This document shows positions 16,202-25,340 of a stretch of 57,265 nt of DNA, piece by piece. Source of the DNA: Mycolicibacterium austroafricanum (GTDB lineage Bacteria; Actinomycetota; Actinomycetes; Mycobacteriales; Mycobacteriaceae). The DNA is taken from contig NZ_HG964457.1 of NCBI RefSeq assembly GCF_000612725.1, forward strand, positions 280,277 through 337,541, given 5' to 3'. A program made the position numbers and the translations under genes. Within the stretch, counting starts at the first letter, position 1. The number at the start of each line of letters is the position of its first letter. The notes under the pieces were generated by a model. The model was not told the origin of the DNA and searched no databases. It saw only the letters and a program-made list of their open reading frames with translations.

Positions 16202-17424
16202 CGGTCGTCGCGGTCGCGGCGGCGACCACCCGCCCGAGTGGTCGCAGCGCCCGCCGTTGGCTCGCGGTTGCCGCGGCGACCTTCGCCATCGCGTGGGGCG
16301 GAAACGAGTTCACCCCGCTGCTGGTGATGTATCGGACCCAGGACGGCTTCTCCGCGCTGACCGTCGATCTGCTGTTGTTCGCCTACGTGCTCGGCATCGT
16401 GCCTGCGCTGCTCATCGGTGGGCCGCTGTCCGACCGCTTCGGTCGCCGGCCGCTGATGTTGCCCGCGCCGGTGCTCGCCGCCGTCGGGTCGGCGATCCTG
16501 GCGCTCGGCGCGCAGTCGGCGCCGGCGCTGGGAGTCGGACGGGTGTTCAGCGGCGTCGCCCTCGGCCTCGCGATGGCCGTCGGCGGCAGTTGGATCAAGG
16601 AGCTGTCCAGCCCGCCCTGGGAGGACGGTGACGCGGGCGCCCGTCGCGCCGCGATGAGTCTGACCGCCGGGTTCGGGCTGGGCGCCGGCACCGCAGGTGT
16701 GCTCGCCGAATGGGGTCCGGCGCCGACGGTTCTTCCCTACGCGGTCAACATCGCGATGGCGCTCGCCGCGGCGGCGCTTATGCGCGCCGCGCCCGAGACA
16801 CGCACCCGCCACGACTCGGGCCGACCGTGGTGGACGGACCTCGCGGTTCCGGGTGCGTCGCACCGCCGCTTCCTCTTCGTGGTCGTCCCCGTCGCTCCGT
16901 GGGTGTTCGGCGCGGGAGCGACGGCCTATGCGGTGCTGCCCGCATTGATGGCCGGGCGGGTGTCGTCGGCGCCCATCGCGTTCTCGGCGCTGATGTGCCT
17001 CGTCGCGCTCGGCGTCGGGTTCACCGTCCAGCAGTTGGGCCGCCACCTGGGCGCCGGTGGGCGCCGCGGAGTGGTCACCGCGCTGGGGCTGCTGGTCGTC
17101 GGGATGCTGCTGGCCGGCTGGGCGGCGGCGGTGTTGACGGTGTGGGCGGCACTGGTGGCGGCGGCGGTGCTCGGTGCCGGCTACGGGATGGCGCTGTTGG
17201 CGGGCCTGCAGGAGATCCAGCGCATCGCCGGCCCCGACGACCTCGCCGGTCTGACCGCGGTGTTCTACAGCCTCAGCTACCTGGGCTTCGCGGTGCCTGC
17301 GGTGCTGGCGTTCGCGGTGCGATCGTTCAGCTATCCGGCGATGTTCGGCTTCGGGGCGTTCGCCGCGGCGGTGTGTCTGCTCGTCGCGGTGCTGGGATCC
17401 CGGCGGACGGCCGCAATAAGCTGA
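16198..17424 (+). CDS. MFS transporter
   Basis: 408 residues, GTG start with TGAGG eight bases upstream. About twelve hydrophobic segments are visible. GGPLSDRFGRRPLML between the second and third segments is the MFS motif-A loop (GxLxDRxGRR). The acidic residue in GGNEFTPLLVMY of the first helix and the general layout suggest a proton-coupled exporter or uptake carrier; the substrate cannot be told. The tetR gene begins five bases after the stop, pointing to self-regulated efflux. Not part of the M. tuberculosis Rv3526-Rv3523 interval as I recall it, so probably an insertion between kshA and ltp3. Confidence 0.85.
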   Translation: MTVVAVAAATTRPSGRSARRWLAVAAATFAIAWGGNEFTPLLVMYRTQDGFSALTVDLLLFAYVLGIVPALLIGGPLSDRFGRRPLMLPAPVLAAVGSAILALGAQSAPALGVGRVFSGVALGLAMAVGGSWIKELSSPPWEDGDAGARRAAMSLTAGFGLGAGTAGVLAEWGPAPTVLPYAVNIAMALAAAALMRAAPETRTRHDSGRPWWTDLAVPGASHRRFLFVVVPVAPWVFGAGATAYAVLPALMAGRVSSAPIAFSALMCLVALGVGFTVQQLGRHLGAGGRRGVVTALGLLVVGMLLAGWAAAVLTVWAALVAAAVLGAGYGMALLAGLQEIQRIAGPDDLAGLTAVFYSLSYLGFAVPAVLAFAVRSFSYPAMFGFGAFAAAVCLLVAVLGSRRTAAIS

Positions 17425-17428
17425 GCCG

Positions 17429-18022
17429 GTGGTGGAAGCTGGATCGGCGGCCCGCCGCGGCCGCCCACGCAGCGAGGCCGCCCGCAGCGCCGTGCTGACC
17501 GCCGCCGCCGAACTGGCTCTCGAAGGTGGACCCGCCGCCGCGACGGTCGAGGCGATCGCCAAACGCGCGCACGTCAGCCGCACCACGATCTACAAGTGGT
17601 GGCCGTCGGCGGCCTCGATCGTGCTGGAAGGTCTGCTCGACGCGGTCCGCGCGTCCATCACGCGTCCGTCGGGCAGTACCTCGGTGCAGGCTCTCGTGCA
17701 CCATGTCAGCTCGCTGAACGCGATCCTGGCCGATCCCGCGGTGGGGCCACTGCTGCGCAATGTCATCGCCGCGTCGACGTCGGATCCGGCGATCGAGCGG
17801 GCCGTCCTCGACCAGTGGATCGCCCCGCGCCGGGCAGCGGTGGCCGTGACATTGCGCGAGGCCGTCGATCGCGGGGAACTACCGGGCGACGTCGACATCG
17901 AGGTGGCCGTCGACGCGTTGGTGTCCCCGCCGTACTACCGGTTGGTGCTGGGGATGCCGCCATTGGCCGCCGAGGCGGTGGATCGGCTCGTCGACACGGT
18001 GTGGAGCGGCTGCCGGCACTAG
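17429..18022 (+). CDS. TetR-family transcriptional regulator
   Basis: 197 residues, GTG start. The N-terminal helix-turn-helix is evident in VEAIAKRAHVSRTTIYKWWP (about residues 34-53), followed by a TetR_C-type all-helical domain with LLRNVIAAS and DQWIAPRR. It is co-transcribed with the MFS gene, five bases apart, and probably represses the pair through the TGGACA-N3-TGTCCA palindrome. It differs from KstR, which lies elsewhere in mycobacteria. It converges on ltp3 with an eleven-base gap. Confidence 0.85.
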   Translation: MVEAGSAARRGRPRSEAARSAVLTAAAELALEGGPAAATVEAIAKRAHVSRTTIYKWWPSAASIVLEGLLDAVRASITRPSGSTSVQALVHHVSSLNAILADPAVGPLLRNVIAASTSDPAIERAVLDQWIAPRRAAVAVTLREAVDRGELPGDVDIEVAVDALVSPPYYRLVLGMPPLAAEAVDRLVDTVWSGCRH

Positions 18023-18033
18023 CGCCGAACAGG

Positions 18034-19208
<1,175 letters not shown>

Positions 19209-19209
<1 letters not shown>

Positions 19210-20267
19210 CAGGACTGTCCCTCCAAAACCGCGACCAGATTCTGTTGCAGCGCAGGCCCGCTCGTCGCGTGGGCCAGCACGCGCGAGGCGTTGCCGTCGA
19301 AGATGTGCCTGGCCGCGAATCCGATGCGTTCCAGGCCCGCCGAGAACATCGGGTTGGCCGCCAGCGCCCCGCCGGACGGGTTGATCCTCGTGCTGTCGGG
19401 CAGCCCGATGGCCTCCTTGAGGATCAGCTGCTGATGGCTGAACGGTGCATACAGCTCGGCGATCTCGATCGAGGCGGTGTCCCCGCCGGTGGCCGCCTGC
19501 GCGGACGCCGCCGTGGACGGCGACGTCGTCAGATCGCGGGCCCCCAGCACCGGGGTCTCGATGCGGTGCTCGAACCCGGTGATCCAGGCCGGGCGCTCCC
19601 GCATCTCGCGGGCGCGGTCGCCGGATGCCAGCACGATCGCCGACGCGCCGTCGGTGATCGGCGCGATGTCGTGGCGGCGCAGCGGATCTGCGAAGTACGG
19701 GCGCTCCAGCAGTTCCTCGATGCTGTTGCCCGGCTCCAGGGAATCCACTCGCGGTGCGGCGGCCTGCGCGTCGAGCGCGACCTGAGCCATCTGCTCGGCG
19801 GTCCACTTGCCGGTGTCCAGCCCGAACCGGGCCTGCAGGCCGGCCATGCTCACCGAATCCGGCCACAGCGGCGCCACGGTGTACGGATCGGTCTGCAGTG
19901 CCAGGACCCGGCGCAGGGTGCCGGCCGAGGACTTGCCGAATCCGTACACCAGCGCGGTCTCCACCTCGCCGGTGAGGATCTTGATGTAGGCCTCGTACAG
20001 CGCCCACGCCGCGTCCATCTCGACGTGCGACTCGTTGATCGGCGGCACCGCGCCGATCGAGTCGATCGCGGAGATGAACGAGAACGCCCGGCCGGCAAGG
20101 TAATCGGAGGAACCGGAGCACCAGAACCCGATGTCGGACATGGTGATGCCGAGGTCGGCGTAGATGGAGGCGAAGCACGGCATCAACATTTCGACGCCGT
20201 TGGTGGTGCCGTCGGTGCGGCGCACGTGCGGTGCGTGCGCGAACCCGACTACTGCAACATCATTCAT
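19209..20267 (-). CDS. ltp4: Thiolase-superfamily partner protein Ltp4 (Rv3522 orthologue)
   Basis: 352 residues. The thiolase-like fold is shown by ITMSDIGFWCSGSSDYLAG, a Ser/Gly-rich nucleophile-elbow region, and INPSGGALAANPMFSAGLER near the C-terminus. It likely pairs with Ltp3 and the DUF35 protein encoded just upstream. Twelve bases separate it from the DUF35 gene. The promoter is the KstR site at 21282-21295. Which of Ltp3 and Ltp4 is catalytic cannot be settled here. Confidence 0.83.
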
Positions 20268-20279
20268 TGAAATCCCTTG

Positions 20280-21272
20280 TCAGAGGTGATGCTTGTAGGT
20301 GTCGTAGTCGGCGTCGGGTTCGCCCGTCGGCCGGAAGTACTCGATGTTGTCGATGCCCAGACCCCACTGGTCCTCGGGCTTCCACACCGCCTGCACACGC
20401 ATGCCCATCCGGACCTTGTCGGCGTCGATGTCGGACACCAGGTGCAGCACCGGGATGTCGGCGCCGTCGAGCAGCACGTACGCCGCGACGTAGGGCGGCT
20501 TGATGCGCTGCCCGGCGAACGGGATGTTGATGATCGCGAAGGTTGTGACGGTGCCCTTGTCGGACAGCTCGACGTACTCGTCGAGCTGCACACCCGTGGC
20601 CGGATCCGCCTCGCGGGCAGGGAAGTACACCTTTCCGTCGGCGCCCGTGCGGTTGCCGAGCAGCTTGCCCTGCTCCAGTGCGCGCAGGAACGCGCTCTCC
20701 GGACGTGATGCGGTGTGCTGGATCTCGATCGACGTGGGCACCACGATCATCGTCACCGGATCGAGGCCTTCGGGCGCCGGAGGGACATCCTCGGGCTGGT
20801 CGCCGAGGGCGAAATAGGCGATGTCGGTGACCGCGCCGACGGGTTCGTCCACCCAGTGCGCGTGCACCCTCGTGCCGGTGCTGATGGCGTCCGACGAGCC
20901 GGCGTCGACCGCGTGCAGCAGCGGGGTGTCTGCGCCGTCGAGCTTGATCAGCGCCCAGGCGAACGGACGGTCCAGCGGCTGTCCCTCGAGCGGTTCGGGT
21001 TGCCACGTCCACGACTGCACGGTGCCGACACTGGCCACCGGTACGATCTCGCTCAGTTGCTCCCAGGTGACGGGGTCGTACTCGGCGGGCGGGACATGTA
21101 CCTTGCCGTCCGATCCACGAACTCCGACGATGCGCCGCTCCCTCAGGGCGGTGAAGAACTCACCGAGGAGCGGTCCTACTGAACGGGTGTAGTCGAATGC
21201 GAGCTTCAGCGGCGCGGAAAGCGGCGGCTCATGGGGATCGATCTGCACCGGGCTGCTTTGGCTGGTGGTCAC
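20280..21272 (-). CDS. DUF35 OB-fold acyl-CoA-binding protein, Rv3521 orthologue
   Basis: 330 residues from the GTG at 21272, nine bases after the KstR operator. Two similar halves each hold an OB-fold/DUF35 domain: GKVHVPPAEYDPVTWEQL and GKVYFPAREADPATGVQLD mark equivalent positions. GTVTTFAIINIPFAG and IPVLHLVSDIDADKVRMGM are typical of DUF35. Such proteins dock to thiolase-like aldolases (compare ChsH2 with Ltp2) and hold the acyl-CoA. First gene of the ltp operon. An upstream ATG at 21308 lies beyond the operator and is rejected as the start. Confidence 0.82.
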   Translation of the reverse strand: MTTSQSSPVQIDPHEPPLSAPLKLAFDYTRSVGPLLGEFFTALRERRIVGVRGSDGKVHVPPAEYDPVTWEQLSEIVPVASVGTVQSWTWQPEPLEGQPLDRPFAWALIKLDGADTPLLHAVDAGSSDAISTGTRVHAHWVDEPVGAVTDIAYFALGDQPEDVPPAPEGLDPVTMIVVPTSIEIQHTASRPESAFLRALEQGKLLGNRTGADGKVYFPAREADPATGVQLDEYVELSDKGTVTTFAIINIPFAGQRIKPPYVAAYVLLDGADIPVLHLVSDIDADKVRMGMRVQAVWKPEDQWGLGIDNIEYFRPTGEPDADYDTYKHHL

Positions 21273-21281
21273 GGCATCGAG

Positions 21282-21295
21282 TAGAACAGGTTCTA
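21282..21295. promoter_or_regulatory. KstR-type operator of the ltp operon
   Basis: TAGAACAGGTTCTA fits TNNAACNNGTTNNA. The GTG of the DUF35 gene follows nine bases downstream on the minus strand, the same layout as other GTG-initiated genes of this regulon. Confidence 0.83.
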
Positions 21296-21368
21296 GGAAT
21301 GGTTTCAAGGAGCGGGCCTGGCGGCCCGGAAGGACGGGTGCCGTGAAGCAGCGGGAGGGGTGGCGGGA

Positions 21369-22400
21369 ATGAAGCTAGGTCTGCAACTCGGTTATTGGGG
21401 GGCGCAGGCGCCGACCAACCACGCCGAGCTCGTCGCCACCGCCGAGGAGGTGGGCTTCGACACGGTGTTCACCGCGGAGGCGTGGGGCTCGGACGCCTAC
21501 ACCCCGTTGGCGTGGTGGGGACGCGAGACCACGCGGATGCGGCTGGGCACGTCGGTGATCCAGCTGTCGGCACGTACCCCGACCGCGTGCGCGATGGCGG
21601 CGCTGACGCTGGACCATCTGTCGGGCGGACGGCACATCCTGGGTCTCGGCGTCTCCGGCCCGCAGGTGGTCGAGGGCTGGTACGGCGCGAAGTTCCCCAA
21701 GCCTCTGGCCCGCACCCGCGAGTACATCGACATCCTGCGCCAGGTGTGGGCCCGCGAGGCCCCGGTGCACAGCGACGGGCCGCACTATCCGTTGCCGTTG
21801 ACCGGTGAGGGCACCACCGGCCTCGGCAAGAACCTCAAGCCGATCACGCATCCGCTGCGGGCGGACATCCCGGTGATGCTCGGCGCCGAGGGTCCCAAGA
21901 ACGTCGCGTTGGCTGCCGAGATCTGCGACGGATGGCTGCCGATCTTCTACTCGCCGCGCATCGCGGCGATGTACAACGAGTGGCTCGACGAGGGATTCGC
22001 CCGTCCCGGCGCCCGGCACACCCGGGAGACGTTCGAGATCTGCGCGACGGCGCAGGTCGTCGTCACCGACGACCGTGCCGAGATGATGGAGCTGATGAAG
22101 CCGCACCTGGCGCTCTACATGGGCGGCATGGGTGCCGAGGACACCAACTTCCACGCCGACGTGTACCGCCGGATGGGCTACGCCGAGGTGGTCGACGACG
22201 TGACGAAATTGTTCCGCAGTGGCCGCAAGGACGAGGCGGCCAAGGTCATCCCCGACGAGTTGGTGGACGACTCCGCGATCGTGGGCGACCTCGGTTATGT
22301 GCAGGAGCAGATCAAGGCCTGGGAGGCCGCCGGTGTCACGATGATGGTGGTCGGCGCACGGTCGCCCGAGCAGATCCGGGATCTGGCGGCCCTGGTCTGA
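21369..22400 (+). CDS. F420-dependent LLM-class oxidoreductase, Rv3520c orthologue
   Basis: 343 residues from the ATG at 21369, ten bases after GGGAGG; an in-frame GTG at 21360 is too close to that site. The luciferase-like barrel is shown by LQLGYWGAQAPTNHAEL, TAEAWGSDAYTPLAWWG, RMRLGTSVIQLSARTP and GLGVSGPQVVEGWYG, all typical of F420-dependent enzymes. In the cluster it probably reduces or oxidises a steroid intermediate; the reaction is unknown. It ends before a 10-bp inverted repeat that leads into the promoter of the next gene. Confidence 0.85.
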   Translation: MKLGLQLGYWGAQAPTNHAELVATAEEVGFDTVFTAEAWGSDAYTPLAWWGRETTRMRLGTSVIQLSARTPTACAMAALTLDHLSGGRHILGLGVSGPQVVEGWYGAKFPKPLARTREYIDILRQVWAREAPVHSDGPHYPLPLTGEGTTGLGKNLKPITHPLRADIPVMLGAEGPKNVALAAEICDGWLPIFYSPRIAAMYNEWLDEGFARPGARHTRETFEICATAQVVVTDDRAEMMELMKPHLALYMGGMGAEDTNFHADVYRRMGYAEVVDDVTKLFRSGRKDEAAKVIPDELVDDSAIVGDLGYVQEQIKAWEAAGVTMMVVGARSPEQIRDLAALV

Positions 22401-22407
22401 ACCTGCG

Positions 22408-22436
22408 ACTAGACACTTCCTTGCTGAGTGTCTAGT
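22408..22436. repeat. 10-bp inverted repeat overlapping the next operator
   Basis: ACTAGACACT (22408-22417) pairs exactly with AGTGTCTAGT (22427-22436) across a nine-base loop. It is AT-rich for a mycobacterial terminator and its right arm overlaps the KstR-type site at 22433-22446. It may be a terminator or a second operator. Confidence 0.5.
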
Positions 22437-22450
22437 ACGCGTTCTAGATT
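22433..22450 (+). promoter_or_regulatory. KstR-type operator with one mismatch and leaderless -10 box
   Basis: TAGTACGCGTTCTA matches TNNAACNNGTTNNA except TAC for AAC in the left half. TAGATT (22445-22450) is the -10 box, six bases before the GTG at 22457. Confidence 0.7.
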
Positions 22451-22456
22451 GGCGGT

Positions 22457-23197
22457 GTGACCCAAGTAACGTCTCAGCACACCATCGCCGGCACCGTCCT
22501 GACGATGCCGGTGCGGGTGCGCACCGCCCACCAGCACACCGCGATGTTCGTCGTCGACGCCGACGCGGCCCAGCGCATGATCGACTACAGCGGCCTCCGG
22601 GTGTGCCGGTTCGGCCGGGGCCACCGCAAGGCGATGGTGGTGCTGATGCTGATGCGCTACGAGGACACCGATCTCGGCCAGTACTACGAGTACGGCACCA
22701 ACGTGATGGTGAACCCGCCCGGATCGAACGCCACCGGCATGAAGGCTCTGCAGTCGGCGGGGGCGTTCGTCCATCACCTGCCGGTCGATCAGTCGTTCAC
22801 GCTCGAAGCCGGCCGCACCATCTGGGGTTACCCGAAGGTGATGGCCGACTTCACCATCCGCAACGGACGCCATTTCGGCTTCGACGTCAGCATCGACGGT
22901 CTGCACGCGGTGAGCATGGACTTCGCGCCCGGCATCCCGGTCCCCGCGGCCTTCGCGTCCAAACCGCAGGTGCATTCGACGTACTCGCACCTCGACGGCG
23001 TCACCCGCGAGACCGAGGGCCGGATGGTGCTGTCGGGCGTGCGCTACCGGCCGGGGGGTGTGTCACTCCGACTTGGCGAACATCCCTATGCCGCAGAACT
23101 TTCCGCTCTAGGCTTGCCCAAACGTGCACTGGTGTCGAGTTCGGCCGCCAACGTCGACATGACGTTCGCCGACTCCCGAACAGTAGGAGAGGCATGA
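22457..23197 (+). CDS. Acetoacetate decarboxylase-fold protein, Rv3519 orthologue
   Basis: 246 residues, leaderless GTG. The sequence matches the acetoacetate decarboxylase-like family: EAGRTIWGYPKVMADF (about residues 116-131) holds the Gly-Tyr-Pro-Lys motif with the lysine that forms the Schiff base in true decarboxylases. The substrate is unknown; relatives act on keto acids or related carbonyl compounds, and a role on a steroid keto acid is plausible by context. It overlaps cyp142 by four bases (ATGA), so the two are translated together. Confidence 0.78.
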   Translation: MTQVTSQHTIAGTVLTMPVRVRTAHQHTAMFVVDADAAQRMIDYSGLRVCRFGRGHRKAMVVLMLMRYEDTDLGQYYEYGTNVMVNPPGSNATGMKALQSAGAFVHHLPVDQSFTLEAGRTIWGYPKVMADFTIRNGRHFGFDVSIDGLHAVSMDFAPGIPVPAAFASKPQVHSTYSHLDGVTRETEGRMVLSGVRYRPGGVSLRLGEHPYAAELSALGLPKRALVSSSAANVDMTFADSRTVGEA

Positions 23198-24402
23198 CAT
23201 CCACGCTTCCGGCCCTCGACGTCGATCTGGCCGACGGCAACTTCTACGCCGACGGCCGCGCCGCCCGCGAGGCGTACAAGTGGATGCGGGCCAACCAGCC
23301 GGTGTTCCGCGATCGCAACGGGCTGGCCGCGGCCACCACCTATCAGGCCGTGCTGGACGCCGAACGCAATCCGGAACTGTTCTCCAGCACCGGCGGAATC
23401 CGGCCTGATCAGCCCGGCATGCCGTACATGATCGACATGGACGATCCCGCGCACCTGCTCCGTCGCAAGCTGGTCAACTCGGGTTTCACCCGCAAGCGCG
23501 TGATGGACAAGGTGCCCTCGATCGAGAACCTGTGCGACACGCTGATCGACGCGGTGTGCGAGCGCGGCGAGTGTGACTTCGTCCGCGACATCGCCGCCCC
23601 GCTGCCGATGGCGGTCATCGGTGACATGCTCGGTGTGCTGCCCGACGAGCGAGACATGCTGCTCAAATGGTCCGACGACCTGGTGTGTGGGCTGTCCTCG
23701 ACGGTCGACGAGCAGACCATCCAGAAGTTGATGGACACCTTCGCCGCCTACACCGCGTTCACCACGGAGGTGATCGCCGACCGTCGGGCCAACCCCCGCG
23801 ACGATCTGTTCTCGGTCCTGGTCAACGCCGAGGTCGAGGGACAGCGGATGTCCGACGACGAGATCGTCTTCGAGACACTGCTGATCCTGATCGGCGGCGA
23901 CGAGACCACCCGGCACACGCTGTCGGGCGGGACCGAACAGCTGCTGCGACACCAGGATCAGTGGCGGCAAGCGGTGGCGGACCCCGAACTGCTCCCCGGC
24001 GCCATCGAGGAGATGCTGCGCTGGACCTCTCCGGTGAAGAACATGTGCCGCACGTTGACCGCGGACACCGAATTCCACGGCACGTCGCTGAAAGCCGGCG
24101 AGAAGATCATGTTGATGTTCGAGTCCGCGAACTTCGACGAAGCGGTCTTCGAGAACCCCGACGAGTTCGACATCCACCGAAACCCCAACAGTCACATGGC
24201 CTTCGGGTTCGGCACGCACTTCTGCCTGGGTAACCAGCTGGCCCGCCTCGAGCTGCGGCTGATGCTCACCAAGATTCTGCAGCGCCTGCCCGATCTGCGG
24301 CTTGCCGACGAGAGCATGCTGCCGCTGCGGCCTGCGAACTTCGTCAGCGGCCTGGAATCCATGCCGGTGGTCTTCACCCCAACCGCGCCGGTGGGGGCCT
24401 AA
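23194..24402 (+). CDS. cyp142: Cytochrome P450 CYP142, steroid C26/C27 monooxygenase
   Basis: 402 residues. The heme-ligand loop is FGFGTHFCLGNQLARLEL, the I-helix oxygen-activation motif is IGGDETTRHTLSGG, and the ExxR of the K-helix is in EEMLRWTSP. The sequence follows M. tuberculosis Rv3518c closely from DVDLADGNFYA to the end, as remembered. It oxidises the terminal side-chain carbon of cholesterol/cholestenone to the acid that FadD19 activates. AGGAGAGG precedes the ATG. A 23-bp-stem terminator follows directly. Confidence 0.93.
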   Translation: MTSTLPALDVDLADGNFYADGRAAREAYKWMRANQPVFRDRNGLAAATTYQAVLDAERNPELFSSTGGIRPDQPGMPYMIDMDDPAHLLRRKLVNSGFTRKRVMDKVPSIENLCDTLIDAVCERGECDFVRDIAAPLPMAVIGDMLGVLPDERDMLLKWSDDLVCGLSSTVDEQTIQKLMDTFAAYTAFTTEVIADRRANPRDDLFSVLVNAEVEGQRMSDDEIVFETLLILIGGDETTRHTLSGGTEQLLRHQDQWRQAVADPELLPGAIEEMLRWTSPVKNMCRTLTADTEFHGTSLKAGEKIMLMFESANFDEAVFENPDEFDIHRNPNSHMAFGFGTHFCLGNQLARLELRLMLTKILQRLPDLRLADESMLPLRPANFVSGLESMPVVFTPTAPVGA

Positions 24403-24465
24403 CGCCGAAATTGCATTCCAGCAGGCCCGCACTCGCAAAAGTCCTGCTGGAATGCAATTTCGGCG
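24403..24465. terminator. Bidirectional terminator between cyp142 and echA19
   Basis: A perfect 23-bp stem (24403-24425 with 24443-24465) has a 17-nt loop. It starts on the base after the cyp142 stop and ends six bases before the echA19 stop, and carries an A/T run inside the stem on each strand. Confidence 0.85.
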
Positions 24466-24471
24466 AAGTGA

Positions 24472-25272
24472 CTACTTCATCTGGAAGTTGGGGGCGCGCT
24501 TCTCCTTGAACGCCCGCGGTCCCTCCTTGGCGTCCTCGCTCAAGAACACCGGGATGCCGTTGGCGGTGTCGGGCTTGAACGCCTCTTCCTCGTGCATGCC
24601 CTCGGTCTCGCGGATGGTCTTCAGGATCGCCTGCACCGCCAGCGGGCCGTTGTTGTTGATCACCTCGGCGATCTCCAGCGCCTTGTCCAGCGCGGTGCCG
24701 TCGGGAACCACATGGCCGATCAGCCCGTACTGCAGCGCCTCGGCAGCGGTGATGTGCCGGCCGGTCAGCAGCAGATCGCACGCGATCGTGTACGGGATCT
24801 GGCGCGGCAGCCGCACGGCGGAGCCGCCCATCGGGTACAGGCTCCACTTCGCCTCGGAGATGCCGAACTTCGCGCTCTCGCCGGCGACCCGGATGTCGGT
24901 GCCCTGCAGGATCTCGGTGCCGCCCGCGATGGCGGGGCCCTCGACCGCGGCGATCAGCGGCTTCTTCAGCCGGCGGCCCTTGAGAAGACCCTCGATCTTT
25001 GACGGGTCGTAGCTGCCGTCGGCGAACGAATCGCCCGGGGGCTTCTTCGAGGCGGCCTTGAGGTCCATGCCCGCGCAGAAGTAACCGCCGGCCCCGGTCA
25101 GGATGCATGTCCGGATCTCGGGGTCCTCGTCGACACGGTTCCAGGCGTCGACCATGATCGAGAGCATCTCAGTGGAAAGCGCGTTGCGCGCCTCCGGTCG
25201 GTTCAGCGTCACGATCAAGGTGTGTCCGCGCTGCTCAACGAGGGCGTCGGGGCCTTTTTGAGGGTCGCTCAC
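24472..25272 (-). CDS. echA19: Steroid side-chain enoyl-CoA hydratase
   Basis: 266 residues, GTG start. Crotonase-fold motifs are clear: LNRPEARNALSTEM near residue 21, an oxyanion-hole segment ITGAGGYFCAGMDLK, and AAVEGPAIAGGTEILQGTDI. EAKWSLYPMGGSAVRLPRQI covers the catalytic Glu region. EchA19 hydrates the 22,23-double bond of steroid C24 enoyl-CoA; ChsH3 in this window does the same with opposite stereochemistry. Divergent from fadD19, sharing the KstR operator at 25317-25330. Confidence 0.88.
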   Translation of the reverse strand: MSDPQKGPDALVEQRGHTLIVTLNRPEARNALSTEMLSIMVDAWNRVDEDPEIRTCILTGAGGYFCAGMDLKAASKKPPGDSFADGSYDPSKIEGLLKGRRLKKPLIAAVEGPAIAGGTEILQGTDIRVAGESAKFGISEAKWSLYPMGGSAVRLPRQIPYTIACDLLLTGRHITAAEALQYGLIGHVVPDGTALDKALEIAEVINNNGPLAVQAILKTIRETEGMHEEEAFKPDTANGIPVFLSEDAKEGPRAFKEKRAPNFQMK

Positions 25273-25316
25273 GGATGTCCGCCTTCCAGCGTCGTTGCCA
25301 CAGACTTGTCTCGAAA

Positions 25317-25334
25317 TGTAACACGTTCTAGTTT
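25317..25334. promoter_or_regulatory. KstR-type operator between echA19 and fadD19, with fadD19 -10 box
   Basis: TGTAACACGTTCTA (25317-25330) fits TNNAACNNGTTNNA. TAGTTT (25329-25334) overlaps its end and lies six bases before the fadD19 GTG at 25341, so fadD19 is predicted leaderless. The echA19 start lies 44 bases to the left. Confidence 0.85.
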
Positions 25335-25340
25335 AGAGCC

